NCBI RefSeq assembly: GCF_017165765.1
Contig: NZ_JAFGZD010000003.1
Location: forward strand, 349,516-413,515
DNA from: Pseudomonas capsici
GTDB taxonomy: Bacteria > Pseudomonadota > Gammaproteobacteria > Pseudomonadales > Pseudomonadaceae
Direction: 5' to 3'
DNA: 64,000 nt
In this document: positions 34,458 to 42,562 of the stretch, in pieces
Layout: every line of letters starts with the position of its first letter
Position numbering within the stretch: the first letter of the stretch is position 1
Position numbers and translations under genes: made by a program
The notes under the pieces: generated by a model
The model's input: the letters and a program-made list of their open reading frames with translations, nothing else
Databases searched by the model: none
What the model was told of the DNA's origin: nothing

Positions 34458-34949
34458 TCAGGAGCGCGAGGCCTCGCCACATCTGGACAGGCGGCGCTGC
34501 ACAACCCGCTCGCGCACGCTGTCGTAGGCCCAGTTGAACAGCATGGTGTAAGGCAGGAAAAACAGCAGCACGCCAATATCCAGCCAGAAGGCCTGCATCA
34601 GGCTGATGGACAGCCACCAGGCGGCCAGCGGCACGATGGCCAGAATCAGACCGCCCTCGAAACACACGGCATGCAGCGCCCGGGCCGTGAAGGTCATGGC
34701 AAAGCCTGTCTTGCGCCGGATGCGGTCGAAGAGGGCATTGAACAGCATGTTCCAGAGCATCGCTGCCGTGGAAATCATCACCGTCAGCGCGCCCATCTTG
34801 CCCAGCGACTCATCCATGATCCAGGCCAGCAATGGCGCACAGATGATCAGACCAATCAGCTCGAAGAGCAGCGCATGCAGGATGCGCTCTTTGAGCGATT
34901 TGACAGGCACGTTCGCTGACTCGGCAGTGCTCTGACTTGTCTGTTCCAT
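34458..34949 (-). CDS. PACE-family antimicrobial efflux protein
   Basis: From ATG 34949 the protein has 163 residues and four membrane helices in two BTP repeats: ERILHALLFELIGLIICAPL and FTARALHAVCFEGGLILAIV, with TVMISTAAMLWNMLFNALFD and WLDIGVLLFFLPYTMLFNWAYD as partners. The conserved Glu in FELIG and FEGG, and the Asn in WNMLFN and FNWAYD, are family marks of AceI-like chlorhexidine exporters. It is divergent from a LysR regulator gene, the usual arrangement for this family, which probably activates it. Confidence 0.9.
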   Translation of the reverse strand: MEQTSQSTAESANVPVKSLKERILHALLFELIGLIICAPLLAWIMDESLGKMGALTVMISTAAMLWNMLFNALFDRIRRKTGFAMTFTARALHAVCFEGGLILAIVPLAAWWLSISLMQAFWLDIGVLLFFLPYTMLFNWAYDSVRERVVQRRLSRCGEASRS

Positions 34950-35049
34950 GGCAAATCTCACCTCTGTGGTCATAGGAGGCTGCATTTTCATCGGTCATTG
35001 CGCTAAAGTGAAAATAGTTTCCATCGGGAAAACCGATAGAAGGATGCCC

Positions 35050-35925
35050 ATGAGTTTTTCACCCGAAGCCCTCGAGGCCTTTGCCCAGATTGTCGAACTG
35101 GGTTCGTTCAGTGCTGCTGCCCGCCGTCTGGGCAAAAGCCAGTCCACCATCAGCGAAGCCATTGCCCGGCTGGAAATCGATCTGGGGCTGGAGCTGTTCG
35201 ACCGCTCCGCACGTCAGCCGGTCCTGACCGAAGCGGGCAGGGTCATGCTGGGGCGCGTCGAGGATGTGCTCAGTGCTTCGGATTGCCTGCGCCGTACCGC
35301 GGGGCGTCTGGCGGCAGGTGCCGAGCCGCGCCTGACTCTGGTGCTGTCCGATGCCAACCAGTTTGCCGAGTTTGAGGTGCGCATGACGGAACTGGACCAG
35401 CGCTTTCCCGAACTGGAGCTGGAGTGCGTGTTTGCCGAACATGGCGATGCGGTCAACCTGATCCAGTCGGGCAGGGCGTCACTGGGGCTGTTGTCGGCAC
35501 AGGCGAGCTACCCGCCGGAAATCGGCCACGCGACCATTGTCGAGCGTGCGGACTTCGGCCTGTTCGTCGCCCACTCCCATCCGCTTGCTGCGCTGGAGCA
35601 GGTGAGCTATCAGCAACTGTCCGAATACCGGGCGCTGCGGCTCAATACCTTGATTGACCACAACATCCCTACCGATGACTTGCCCACCAGTGGCTATCGC
35701 AACTGGTCAGCGCCCAATTACCTGCTGTTGATGGATATGGCGGGATTCGGCTTTGGCTGGTCGGCCTTGCCGCGCTGGCTGGTGTCGCGCTATGCCAGTG
35801 GACTGTTGAAGGAACTCAAGGTACCGGGCTGGCCGCGCAGTTCGGCGGTGGATGTCATCTGGTCGCGCCAGCGCAGTCTGGGGCCTGCAGGGGCGTGGCT
35901 GCTGGAAACCCTGATCCCGGCGTAA
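35050..35925 (+). CDS. LysR-family regulator, probably of the PACE pump
   Basis: From ATG 35050 (AGAAGG six bases upstream) the protein has 291 residues. The helix-turn-helix is ALEAFAQIVELGSFSAAARR with LGKSQSTISEAIARLEIDLG, followed by LFDRS and the substrate-binding domain. ATG 35044 is an alternative. The gene is divergent from the PACE exporter with 100 bases between starts, suggesting control of that gene. Its 3' end leads straight into the terminator of the rsmX-like RNA on the other strand, which works in both directions. Confidence 0.92.
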   Translation: MSFSPEALEAFAQIVELGSFSAAARRLGKSQSTISEAIARLEIDLGLELFDRSARQPVLTEAGRVMLGRVEDVLSASDCLRRTAGRLAAGAEPRLTLVLSDANQFAEFEVRMTELDQRFPELELECVFAEHGDAVNLIQSGRASLGLLSAQASYPPEIGHATIVERADFGLFVAHSHPLAALEQVSYQQLSEYRALRLNTLIDHNIPTDDLPTSGYRNWSAPNYLLLMDMAGFGFGWSALPRWLVSRYASGLLKELKVPGWPRSSAVDVIWSRQRSLGPAGAWLLETLIPA

Positions 35926-35971
35926 AAACGCATGAAGGGGCTTACCCCCATCGTGTTTTCTACAGGCAAAT

Positions 35972-36084
35972 AAAAACCCGCCGAAGCGGGTTTTTCAAAG
36001 ACCATCCAACTCCCTGTCGGCAGGCATCCAGGCCATGGTCGATCATCCTTGATCCTGGCGAACTCCCTGCTCACCAGTTGTTGG
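35972..36084 (-). ncRNA. rsmX: rsmX-like small RNA, copy A
   Basis: On the minus strand this stretch of about 113 bases ends in an intrinsic terminator (AAAACCCGCTTCGGCGGGTT, 35972-35995) and carries at least six GGA motifs, several in hairpin loops (CAGGGAG, CAGGATC, AAGGATG, TTGGATGG), the sites bound by CsrA/RsmA proteins. A TAATAT -10 box (36090-36095) and a GacA-type box upstream (36140-36158) place it under Gac control. Two close copies lie at 40084-40197 and 40588-40700. P. syringae is known to have several rsmX genes. The 5' end is estimated from the -10 box. Confidence 0.8.
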
Positions 36085-36139
36085 ATCCAATATTACGAGG
36101 CTTCTTGAAGGGCAAAAAGAGCGAATTGTCCTCGGCTCG

Positions 36140-36158
36140 TGTAAGCCTTTGGCTATAC
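36140..36158. promoter_or_regulatory. GacA-type upstream activating box of rsmX copy A
   Basis: TGTAAGCCTTTGGCTATAC is an imperfect palindrome related to the GacA element TGTAAG-N6-CTTACA. The same sequence precedes all three copies at similar distance, about 65 bases before the expected start. Confidence 0.7.
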
Positions 36159-36194
36159 GTCGGTGATGAAAACTCCCATTGGCGAGTGCCACAG

Positions 36195-37100
36195 TCAGGC
36201 TTCCGGGTCTTTCCCGTAGCGCAGGGCTTCGACCAGCAGTTGAAAGGCCGGAGTATTCTGCCGACGGCTGGGGTAGTAGAGGTGATAACCAGGAAATTCA
36301 GGGCACCAGTCATCCAGGACTCTCACAAGGCGCCCGGCTTCCACATGGCGTATCACTTGGGAGTCGAGCAGAGACGCGAGCCCGAATCCGGCAAGCGCCG
36401 CCTCCAGGATCATCTCGGGGCGGTTGAATGCAACTTGTCCCGATACGCGAATCTGGGTCTGCCGCCCCTCTTTCTCGAACTGCCAGGCGGCCATCCCACC
36501 CAGGCTCGGAAACCTGCGATTGATGCATTGATGGCTGGCGAGCTGATCCGGATGAGTCGGAACGGGATGCCTGGCCAGATACGCCGGTGAGCCCACGATG
36601 ACGCAGCGCTCCATGGGGCCGATAGGGATGGCGATCATGTCCTTGCTCACGTTTTTACCCAGACGGATGCCTGCGTCATAGCGCTCGGCAACGATATCGA
36701 CGAATCCGTTATCGACAGTGACCTCGACTTCGATGTCAGGGTATTGGGGAAGCAGGCGATTCAGTGCAGGCCACAGGATGGTTTCGGCGACATGATCTGC
36801 TGTCGTGATGCGGATGGTCCCGGCAGGTTTGTCACGTACGTCGGTCAGGCTTTTTAGCTGCGCCGTGATGTCAGCCAGCGCGGGTTTGAGTGTTTCAAGC
36901 AGTCGTTCTCCTGCATGGGTAGGAGACACACTGCGGGTGGTCCGGGTGAGAAGGCGTACGCCCAGCCGCGCCTCCAGCCTCCGGATCTTGTGGCTCAGCG
37001 CCGACTGGGATGTTCCGAGACGGCCCGCCGCACGGGTGAAGCTGCACTCTTCGGCAACGGCTGCAAAAGCCATCAGGCTGCCCATCTCGTCGTGAAACAT
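36195..37100 (-). CDS. LysR-family regulator
   Basis: The 301-residue protein has the helix-turn-helix SLMAFAAVAEECSFTRAAGR with LGTSQSALSHKIRRLEARLG and a substrate-binding domain of the CrgA/DsdC-like group (GTIRITTADHVAETILWPAL, YDAGIRLGKNVSKDMIAIPI). It starts 202 bases from the divergent beta-propeller gene, its likely target. Its stop is only 37 bases from the GacA-type box of rsmX copy A, so the two transcripts run in the same direction; read-through could reach the small RNA. Confidence 0.92.
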   Translation of the reverse strand: MFHDEMGSLMAFAAVAEECSFTRAAGRLGTSQSALSHKIRRLEARLGVRLLTRTTRSVSPTHAGERLLETLKPALADITAQLKSLTDVRDKPAGTIRITTADHVAETILWPALNRLLPQYPDIEVEVTVDNGFVDIVAERYDAGIRLGKNVSKDMIAIPIGPMERCVIVGSPAYLARHPVPTHPDQLASHQCINRRFPSLGGMAAWQFEKEGRQTQIRVSGQVAFNRPEMILEAALAGFGLASLLDSQVIRHVEAGRLVRVLDDWCPEFPGYHLYYPSRRQNTPAFQLLVEALRYGKDPEA

Positions 37101-37301
37101 TTAGTTACTCCAGTCATGAGCGGTGCGCTTATATGCCTGCCGGATCTTATCCACTCCCTGTTTCACTGCCTATCTTCGATCTATATATGATGTTTCGTCA
37201 TATACCCATTCGATGCTGCCTACCTAATCTTTCCTGCTTGCCCGGTCAATAATTCACCCACAGCTCTGCGTTGAGCGCTCGAACGATTGAAAGGAGATTT
37301 C

Positions 37302-38645
37302 ATGAAAAGCAGCTTTTACGGGCGAATGGGGTGGGTGACCGCCGGGCTCCTGAGCGCCCTGTCAGCGGGCGTTCATGCCGCGCCTTCCACGGCTGTTGAA
37401 GATGCCTTTGACATCATCCCTGAACGACCTTCAAGCGTCTTCGCCGATGCAACCGCCACCCATGTGCCCATCGCACCGAGCCTCCATGCAACGGACTCGG
37501 TATTCGTCGATGTCGACAAGGACGGGGATCTGGATGTGGTGGTATCCGTTGAGCATGGGGTGAATCGTCTGTATCTCAATGATGGTCATGGCCGGTTGTC
37601 TATCAAACCGGGTGCCTTCGGAACGGTGATTCATGACAGCGAGCATGTCCGAGCCGCCGATTTGAATGCGGATGGCAACATGGACGTGGTATTCGTTGCC
37701 GAAGCCGATGAGGTGCATCAGCTGTTTCTGGGCGACGGGAAAGGCGGATTTACCGATGCCAGTGATCGTTTGCCCCAAACCAGTCAAGGCAATGCCCTGG
37801 CGTTGGGGGATGTCAATGGAGACAACCTGCCAGACATCCTGATTGGCAGCACAGGCGAAACGGGTTACGCGCCCGACGCGAAGATTGTTCCAGCACGAAA
37901 CCTGCTCTTTCTGAATGACCCCAAGCGACCTGGCCACTTCATCAATGCCACGCAGCCCCATCTGCCAAAGACCAACGACCAGACCGAAGGTGTGGTCCTG
38001 GCCGATATGGACGGCGACGGGGATCTCGATATGGTGCTGGCAAGTCCGGCGTTATCGAATCGACTCTTGTTGAACGACGGGAAAGGGCACTTCAGTGACG
38101 CTTCCGAGCGACTCGATCTGCGCGTACCGATGGAGACCCGGGAAGTACATGTTGCCGACCTGAACCGGGACGGCCATCCGGATATCGTGTTTTTCAATAT
38201 CACCAGCAATAACTTCGGCTGGGACAAGGACCCTCAAACCCGGATTCTGGTGAACGATGGCAAGGGGCGTTTTGTGGATGAAACGGCACAGCGCTTCCCC
38301 GCACACAGCTTTTCAAGCTGGGCCGGTACAGTGGTGGATTTCAACGGCGATGGACACCCCGATCTGCTTGTCGGTGCAATTCAGATCCCCGGGTTCGTCC
38401 CGCTCCAGTTGCGTGCGTGGCAGAACGACGGTCAAGGCCATTTCAAGGATGTCACCGCCGATGTCGTTCCCGGCATTACTGTCGGGCGTAGTTGGAGCAT
38501 GGGGCGCGGTGATCTGGACGGCGATGGCAAGGACGATGTATTTATCGGCGGTTGGGGCACCCAGGCACGCCTTCTGCTCAGTGACAAAGAGGGTTACCGG
38601 AATTCGTTGCCGCCCATGACGAAGTTGGCTCCGGCTCCACGTTAA
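37302..38645 (+). CDS. Secreted FG-GAP/VCBS beta-propeller protein
   Basis: From ATG 37302 (AAAGGAGA ribosome site) the protein has 447 residues with a signal peptide (VTAGLLSALSAGVHAAP). Seven FG-GAP/VCBS repeats follow, each with an Asp-rich calcium loop: DVDKDGDLDVV, DLNADGNMDVV, DVNGDNLPDIL, DMDGDGDLDMV, DLNRDGHPDIV, DFNGDGHPDLL, DLDGDGKDDVF. Seven repeats suggest one closed seven-bladed propeller, with calcium in each loop. It is probably periplasmic or secreted and may bind a ligand or partner; no enzyme domain is present. Likely regulated by the divergent LysR. Confidence 0.85.
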   Translation: MKSSFYGRMGWVTAGLLSALSAGVHAAPSTAVEDAFDIIPERPSSVFADATATHVPIAPSLHATDSVFVDVDKDGDLDVVVSVEHGVNRLYLNDGHGRLSIKPGAFGTVIHDSEHVRAADLNADGNMDVVFVAEADEVHQLFLGDGKGGFTDASDRLPQTSQGNALALGDVNGDNLPDILIGSTGETGYAPDAKIVPARNLLFLNDPKRPGHFINATQPHLPKTNDQTEGVVLADMDGDGDLDMVLASPALSNRLLLNDGKGHFSDASERLDLRVPMETREVHVADLNRDGHPDIVFFNITSNNFGWDKDPQTRILVNDGKGRFVDETAQRFPAHSFSSWAGTVVDFNGDGHPDLLVGAIQIPGFVPLQLRAWQNDGQGHFKDVTADVVPGITVGRSWSMGRGDLDGDGKDDVFIGGWGTQARLLLSDKEGYRNSLPPMTKLAPAPR

Positions 38646-38701
38646 CGTTGTTGTACCGGATTCATCAGGCCTGTCGGGGGAGAGCGTGTTTCTCTGCAGT
38701 C

Positions 38702-38847
38702 TTAGGCTTTGTACGAAATCTATCTGCGCTCGATGATGCTGCGTTAAAAACAGGCTCGGAATGCTCATTTACACCAGTAAACTCCGCTTCCTCGCCTGTT
38801 TTTGCCTTGCCTCATCTTCGCTCGAAAACATTTCGTACAGAGCCTAA
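38702..38847. mobile_element. MITE-like palindromic element
   Basis: TTAGGCTTTGTACGAAAT at 38702-38719 and ATTTCGTACAGAGCCTAA at 38830-38847 are terminal inverted repeats with one mismatch. The inside is a long imperfect palindrome with AAAAACAGGC and GCCTGTTTTT facing each other. At about 146 bases with no coding capacity it fits a non-autonomous element of IS5-like type. Confidence 0.6.
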
Positions 38848-38899
38848 CAAGTAGCCGACAAAAGCGGCTACTGTGCATTTTTATTTCAAGGTCGAAGCT

Positions 38900-40024
38900 G
38901 TGTTCCATACGTTTCTTACGGTTGCTTGCCTCTATGTCCTGGTGCGGTGTGTTTATCCGCTGAAGATTTCAACGTTCGCACGCTTATTGATAGCCATCGG
39001 TGTGCTGATCGTTTCCAAGTATCACTATTGGTCATTGTTGATCTATGGAGACATGTGGTCGCCAGAGTTGCCTTTTGGGGTCGTACTGGTTCTGGGCTGG
39101 CTGTTCTGCGCCTTTGTGCTGCTGACGGTGTTCACGGTGATCGGCGATGTGGCAGGTCTTGCCCTGACAGTGTCAGGGCGTCGGCCGGTATTCAGGCGGA
39201 TAGCTCCCAGGTGGCGAGCGGGCTCGGTCTTGCTGGCATTGGCTCTGGCGGCGGTGGGGGTTCAGCAGGCGATCAAGGTTCCGGACGTTCGCAGGGTGGA
39301 ATTGGCGATTGATAACCTTCCACCGGAGTTCAACGGTTTCCGTTTCGTGCAGCTCAGCGATCTTCATATCAGTCGACTCTTTCCTGAGTCCTGGGCCCGC
39401 GCAGTGGTCGATCGAACCAACGAACTTTCCGCTGACCTCGTACTGATTTCCGGCGACCTGATCGACGGCTATACGGATGCAAGGCGTTCCGATGTAACAC
39501 CTCTGGCAGACCTGCAGGCGCGATACGGCGTGATCGGTATTCCCGGCAATCACGAGTATTACTTCGATTACTCGGCGTGGGCTCCTGTGTTCAAGGGCAT
39601 GGGGATAAAAATGCTGGAGAACCAGCATGTGGTACTTCAGCAGGGGAATGCAGCCCTCACGATCGCAGGTATCACGGATGATGTTGCGCCGAAGTACGGG
39701 TTCGCAGGCCCGGATCTGGCAAGGGCGCTGGCCGGTGCCCCGGCCAGCGCGCCAACGATTCTGCTCAGCCACAGGCCCGAGGCGGCAATGGAAAATGCTG
39801 ATGCGGGTATTGACGTGCAACTGTCCGGGCATACGCACGGTGGCATGATCCTGGGGTTCGATCAAATCGTTGCTCGTGCCAACGAAGGGTATGTATCCCG
39901 TGGCTATGACGTGGGGCGGATGAAGTTGTACGTGAGCAATGGCACAGGGTTATGGATGGGATTCCCTGTCCGGCTGGGTGTCCCTTCCGAGATCACTGAA
40001 TTTGTTCTCAGGCCGGCAAATTAA
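38900..40024 (+). CDS. Membrane-anchored calcineurin-like metallophosphoesterase
   Basis: From a GTG at 38900 (AAGG nine bases upstream) the protein has 374 residues; a GTG at 38873 is the alternative. Three or four N-terminal membrane helices precede the phosphoesterase domain, as in the YkuE group. Metal-site motifs are all present: QLSDLHISRLF, ISGDLIDGYTD, GIPGNHEYYFD, LSHRPEA and LSGHTHGGMI. The domain is probably outside the inner membrane and may act on cell-envelope phosphates. It stands alone, followed after about 60 bases by the bidirectional terminator of rsmX copy B. Confidence 0.87.
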   Translation: MFHTFLTVACLYVLVRCVYPLKISTFARLLIAIGVLIVSKYHYWSLLIYGDMWSPELPFGVVLVLGWLFCAFVLLTVFTVIGDVAGLALTVSGRRPVFRRIAPRWRAGSVLLALALAAVGVQQAIKVPDVRRVELAIDNLPPEFNGFRFVQLSDLHISRLFPESWARAVVDRTNELSADLVLISGDLIDGYTDARRSDVTPLADLQARYGVIGIPGNHEYYFDYSAWAPVFKGMGIKMLENQHVVLQQGNAALTIAGITDDVAPKYGFAGPDLARALAGAPASAPTILLSHRPEAAMENADAGIDVQLSGHTHGGMILGFDQIVARANEGYVSRGYDVGRMKLYVSNGTGLWMGFPVRLGVPSEITEFVLRPAN

Positions 40025-40083
40025 GTCTGCGGGGAGTTCCTGTCCGTCATCGAGCTACTCCCCGAAGTTTTCTGCAGGCAAAT

Positions 40084-40197
40084 AAAAACCCGCCGAAGCG
40101 GGTTTTTCCAAAGACCATTCCAACTCCCTGCCGGCAGCCCTCCGGGCCATGGTCGATCATCCTTGATCCTGGCGAACTCCCTGTTCACCAGTTGTTG
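40084..40197 (-). ncRNA. rsmX: rsmX-like small RNA, copy B
   Basis: Minus-strand sequence nearly identical to copy A: terminator AAAACCCGCTTCGGCGGGTT (40084-40107), GGA motifs in CAGGGAG, CAGGATC, AAGGATG and others, and a TAAGAT -10 box at 40204-40209. The GacA-type box is at 40254-40272. Differences from copy A (CCTCCGGGCCATGG for ATCCAGGCCATGG on the plus strand) keep GGA motifs intact. The 5' end is estimated. Confidence 0.8.
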
Positions 40198-40253
40198 GAT
40201 CCAATCTTACGAGGCTTCTTGAAGGGTAAAAATAGCGAATTGTCCTATGATCG

Positions 40254-40272
40254 TGTAAGCCTTTGGCTATAT
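40254..40272. promoter_or_regulatory. GacA-type upstream box of rsmX copy B
   Basis: TGTAAGCCTTTGGCTATAT, one base different from the boxes of copies A and C, at the same distance from the promoter. Confidence 0.7.
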
Positions 40273-40378
40273 GTCGGCTCTGAAATTTCCCATGACCTTG
40301 GAGCAGAAGGTTCTTCAGGGCTCTGGTCCGCTATCTCAAGCTGATATCATCCAGGCATTCGCAAGGTGAGTGGGAAAC

Positions 40379-40540
40379 ATGAATCGTCGTAAAAAGATCC
40401 AGCAGCTGTTAAAGGCTCACGCCAAGAAGGCCAGTGCCAAACTGGCCCCCAAGAGCAAGCCCAAGTACATCTGCAAGGCCGATCGATTGAAAATGGCTGC
40501 CGAAGCCGCTCAAGAGGCGACACCTGCAGATTCGCAGTGA
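40379..40540 (+). CDS. DUF2986-type small basic protein
   Basis: A 53-residue protein from ATG 40379, preceded by GTGGGAA. MNRRKKIQQLLKAHAKKASA and KSKPKYICKADRLKM match the DUF2986 pattern of small, Lys-rich cytoplasmic proteins (RRKK start and PKYxxKAxR core). It lies between rsmX copies B and C on the other strand. Function of the family is not known; the charge suggests nucleic-acid or ribosome contact. Confidence 0.8.
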   Translation: MNRRKKIQQLLKAHAKKASAKLAPKSKPKYICKADRLKMAAEAAQEATPADSQ

Positions 40541-40587
40541 GGGATATAAAGCGCTGAGCCGTCTGGCTCACTTTTCTGCAGGCAAAT

Positions 40588-40700
40588 AAAAACCCGCCGA
40601 AGCGGGTTTTCCAAAGACCATTCCAACTCCCTGTCGGCAGGCATCCAGGCCATGGTCGATCATCCTTGATCCTGGCGAGCTTCCTGCCCACCAGTTGTTG
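40588..40700 (-). ncRNA. rsmX: rsmX-like small RNA, copy C
   Basis: Third copy on the minus strand: terminator at 40588-40610 (with one T fewer on the plus strand), seven GGA motifs along about 113 bases, TAGTAT -10 box at 40707-40712, GacA-type box at 40757-40775. It differs from copy A mostly near the 5' end (CCACCAGTTG retained). The end positions are estimated as for copy A. Confidence 0.8.
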
Positions 40701-40756
40701 GATCCAATACTACGAGCCTTTCTGAAGGGCAAAAAGAGCGAATTGCCCTTGGGTCG

Positions 40757-40775
40757 TGTAAGCCTTTGGCTATAC
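40757..40775. promoter_or_regulatory. GacA-type upstream box of rsmX copy C
   Basis: TGTAAGCCTTTGGCTATAC, identical to the box of copy A. Confidence 0.7.
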
Positions 40776-40921
40776 GTCGAATCTGAAATTTCTCATCCAT
40801 AAGTACAAACAAGCTGCCTCTCACAAAGCGATGCGGTATCTGAAGTGCCTCTCAACTTGAACGCCTGGGGGATATCAGCGAAGCTGCCGCCGCATCAATA
40901 AATGAATATCGGACGTGGTGA

Positions 40922-42049
40922 ATGGCGCTCAAGGTGATGGTGGTCGGCGGTTATGGAAATTTCGGCAGCATCATTTGCCGGCATCTCGCCGCCGTATCCG
41001 ATATCGAACTGGTCATCACAGGGCGCGATGCGCAAAAGCTGGCGCACAAGGTCGAGGCGCTTGAGCGGCAGTCTGGCAAGGTTGTGCAAGGCTGGTGTGG
41101 CAACGCGATGAGCGCAGAGCTGAAATCGGTCCTGAGGCAAATGAGCATTGATTGGGTGATCCATACGGCTGGCCCGTTTCAGGGGCAACCCTATGCCATT
41201 GCCGAGTCCTGTATCGAGGCCGGGGTCAATTACTGCGACCTGTCCGACTGCCGCCATTTCGTCAGCGGCATTTCCGCGCTCGATGCGCGGGCCAGGGCGG
41301 CGGGCGTGGCGATCTTCAGCGGTTGCAGCTCCGTGCCTTCGCTGTCTTCGGCCATCATCGATCAACATCGCCATCGCTTTACCCGTATCGACACCATCAA
41401 CCACGGCATTTCCTCGTCGGCGAAAATGCCCGGTCTGTCGACCATCGAAGGTGTGCTGGCCTATGCCGGCAAGCCGATCAACCAGCTCAGGAGCGGGCAG
41501 GTGCATGCGGTATCAGGCTGGCAGGGGCTCGTCCTGCGCAAGATGCCGATGATCGGCACCCGGCTTCTGGCCAATGTCGATGTGCCCGACATGGATATCT
41601 TCGCCGGGCGCTATGGTGCCAGGAACCTGAGCTTCAAGGCCGGGTCGGGCCTGAAGCTCGGAGGTGTCGCCAACTATTTACTGGCTCTGGCGGTGAGGGC
41701 AGGGGTGATCCGTTCCATTCCCGAATGGGCTGCGCGGCTGCATCGCTGGGGAACCTGGTTCGAGCGTTTTGGGGATGGCAAAAGTGCGATGTTCATCGAT
41801 GTCCACGGTCTTGATCATGACGCCAGGCCACTCTTGATGACGGTGCAATTGACAGCTTCCAACGACAAGGGCCCGGAAATCCCCAGTTGCGCAGCCGTTG
41901 CCCTGATGGAAAAGGTCAATCGCGGTTACACGTCTGAACCCGGTGCCCGGGCCTGTGTGGGGGAAATCACCGTTGACGAGTACCTGGCGGCGATCGACGA
42001 GCCGTTGAATATTCATCTGTCCGTACAGTTTTCCGACAAGCAGCGCTGA
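40922..42049 (+). CDS. Saccharopine-dehydrogenase-like NAD(P)-binding protein
   Basis: The 375-residue protein opens with a Rossmann fold, KVMVVGGYGNFGSIICRHLA and ELVITGRDAQKLAHKV, then VIHTAGPFQGQPYAIAESCI and GVNYCDLSDCRHFVSGISAL, the saccharopine dehydrogenase NADP-binding pattern. The C-terminal half (FKAGSGLKLGGVANYLLALA, GDGKSAMFIDVHGLDHDARP) is of the trans-acting enoyl reductase type. The substrate is unknown. It is followed after 3 bases by the DUF2269 gene, so they form an operon. Confidence 0.85.
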   Translation: MALKVMVVGGYGNFGSIICRHLAAVSDIELVITGRDAQKLAHKVEALERQSGKVVQGWCGNAMSAELKSVLRQMSIDWVIHTAGPFQGQPYAIAESCIEAGVNYCDLSDCRHFVSGISALDARARAAGVAIFSGCSSVPSLSSAIIDQHRHRFTRIDTINHGISSSAKMPGLSTIEGVLAYAGKPINQLRSGQVHAVSGWQGLVLRKMPMIGTRLLANVDVPDMDIFAGRYGARNLSFKAGSGLKLGGVANYLLALAVRAGVIRSIPEWAARLHRWGTWFERFGDGKSAMFIDVHGLDHDARPLLMTVQLTASNDKGPEIPSCAAVALMEKVNRGYTSEPGARACVGEITVDEYLAAIDEPLNIHLSVQFSDKQR

Positions 42050-42052
42050 CCG

Positions 42053-42544
42053 ATGACGTACCTTCTTCTGAAATACACCCACATCATCGCGGCAATTTTC
42101 CTGTTTGGTTTCGGCATGGGGTCTTACCTGTATCTGATTGCCGTCAGCCGCACTGCCAACCCGCACGTCATCGCCCATGTCGCCAGAATGGTGGTGCGCT
42201 TCGATACCTGGATTACCACCCCGGCGGGTTTTCTGCAGATCATCAGCGGCTACCTGCTGACCCGAATCATGGGCCTGCCCCTGACCACGGAGTGGGTACT
42301 GACCTCGCTGGTGATTTTCCTGTGCGTGGGCTCACTCTGGCTGCCGGTGCTGGTCCTGCAGAAGCAATTGCAGACGATGGCGCTGGCAGCGGTTCACTCG
42401 GGGGCAGAACTGGGCGTCGAGTATCAGGCCATTTACCGCAAGTGGTTCTGGATGGGCGTGCTGGGGTTTGCAGGAATGTTCGTTATCGTGCTGATCATGG
42501 TGACCAAGATGACGCCATGGCAGGTGGTGGGGATGTTAGGGTGA
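42053..42544 (+). CDS. DUF2269 integral membrane protein
   Basis: The 163-residue protein has four membrane helices, beginning LLKYTHIIAAIFLFGFGMGS with a His in helix 1, and DTWITTPAGFLQIISGYLL in helix 2. This matches the DUF2269 family, sometimes thought to be haem-linked or to assist a partner enzyme. It starts 3 bases after the saccharopine-dehydrogenase-like gene, a common pairing, and is convergent with a LysR gene. Confidence 0.83.
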   Translation: MTYLLLKYTHIIAAIFLFGFGMGSYLYLIAVSRTANPHVIAHVARMVVRFDTWITTPAGFLQIISGYLLTRIMGLPLTTEWVLTSLVIFLCVGSLWLPVLVLQKQLQTMALAAVHSGAELGVEYQAIYRKWFWMGVLGFAGMFVIVLIMVTKMTPWQVVGMLG

Positions 42545-42562
42545 CTGGCGAGACGAGCTGCT

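Noticed and set aside
40271..40369. 32-codon frame MSALKFPMTLEQ just before the DUF2986 gene
   Set aside because: Its first part lies in the repeated flank of the rsmX unit, also present without a frame at copy C; no ribosome site. A leader peptide cannot be excluded.
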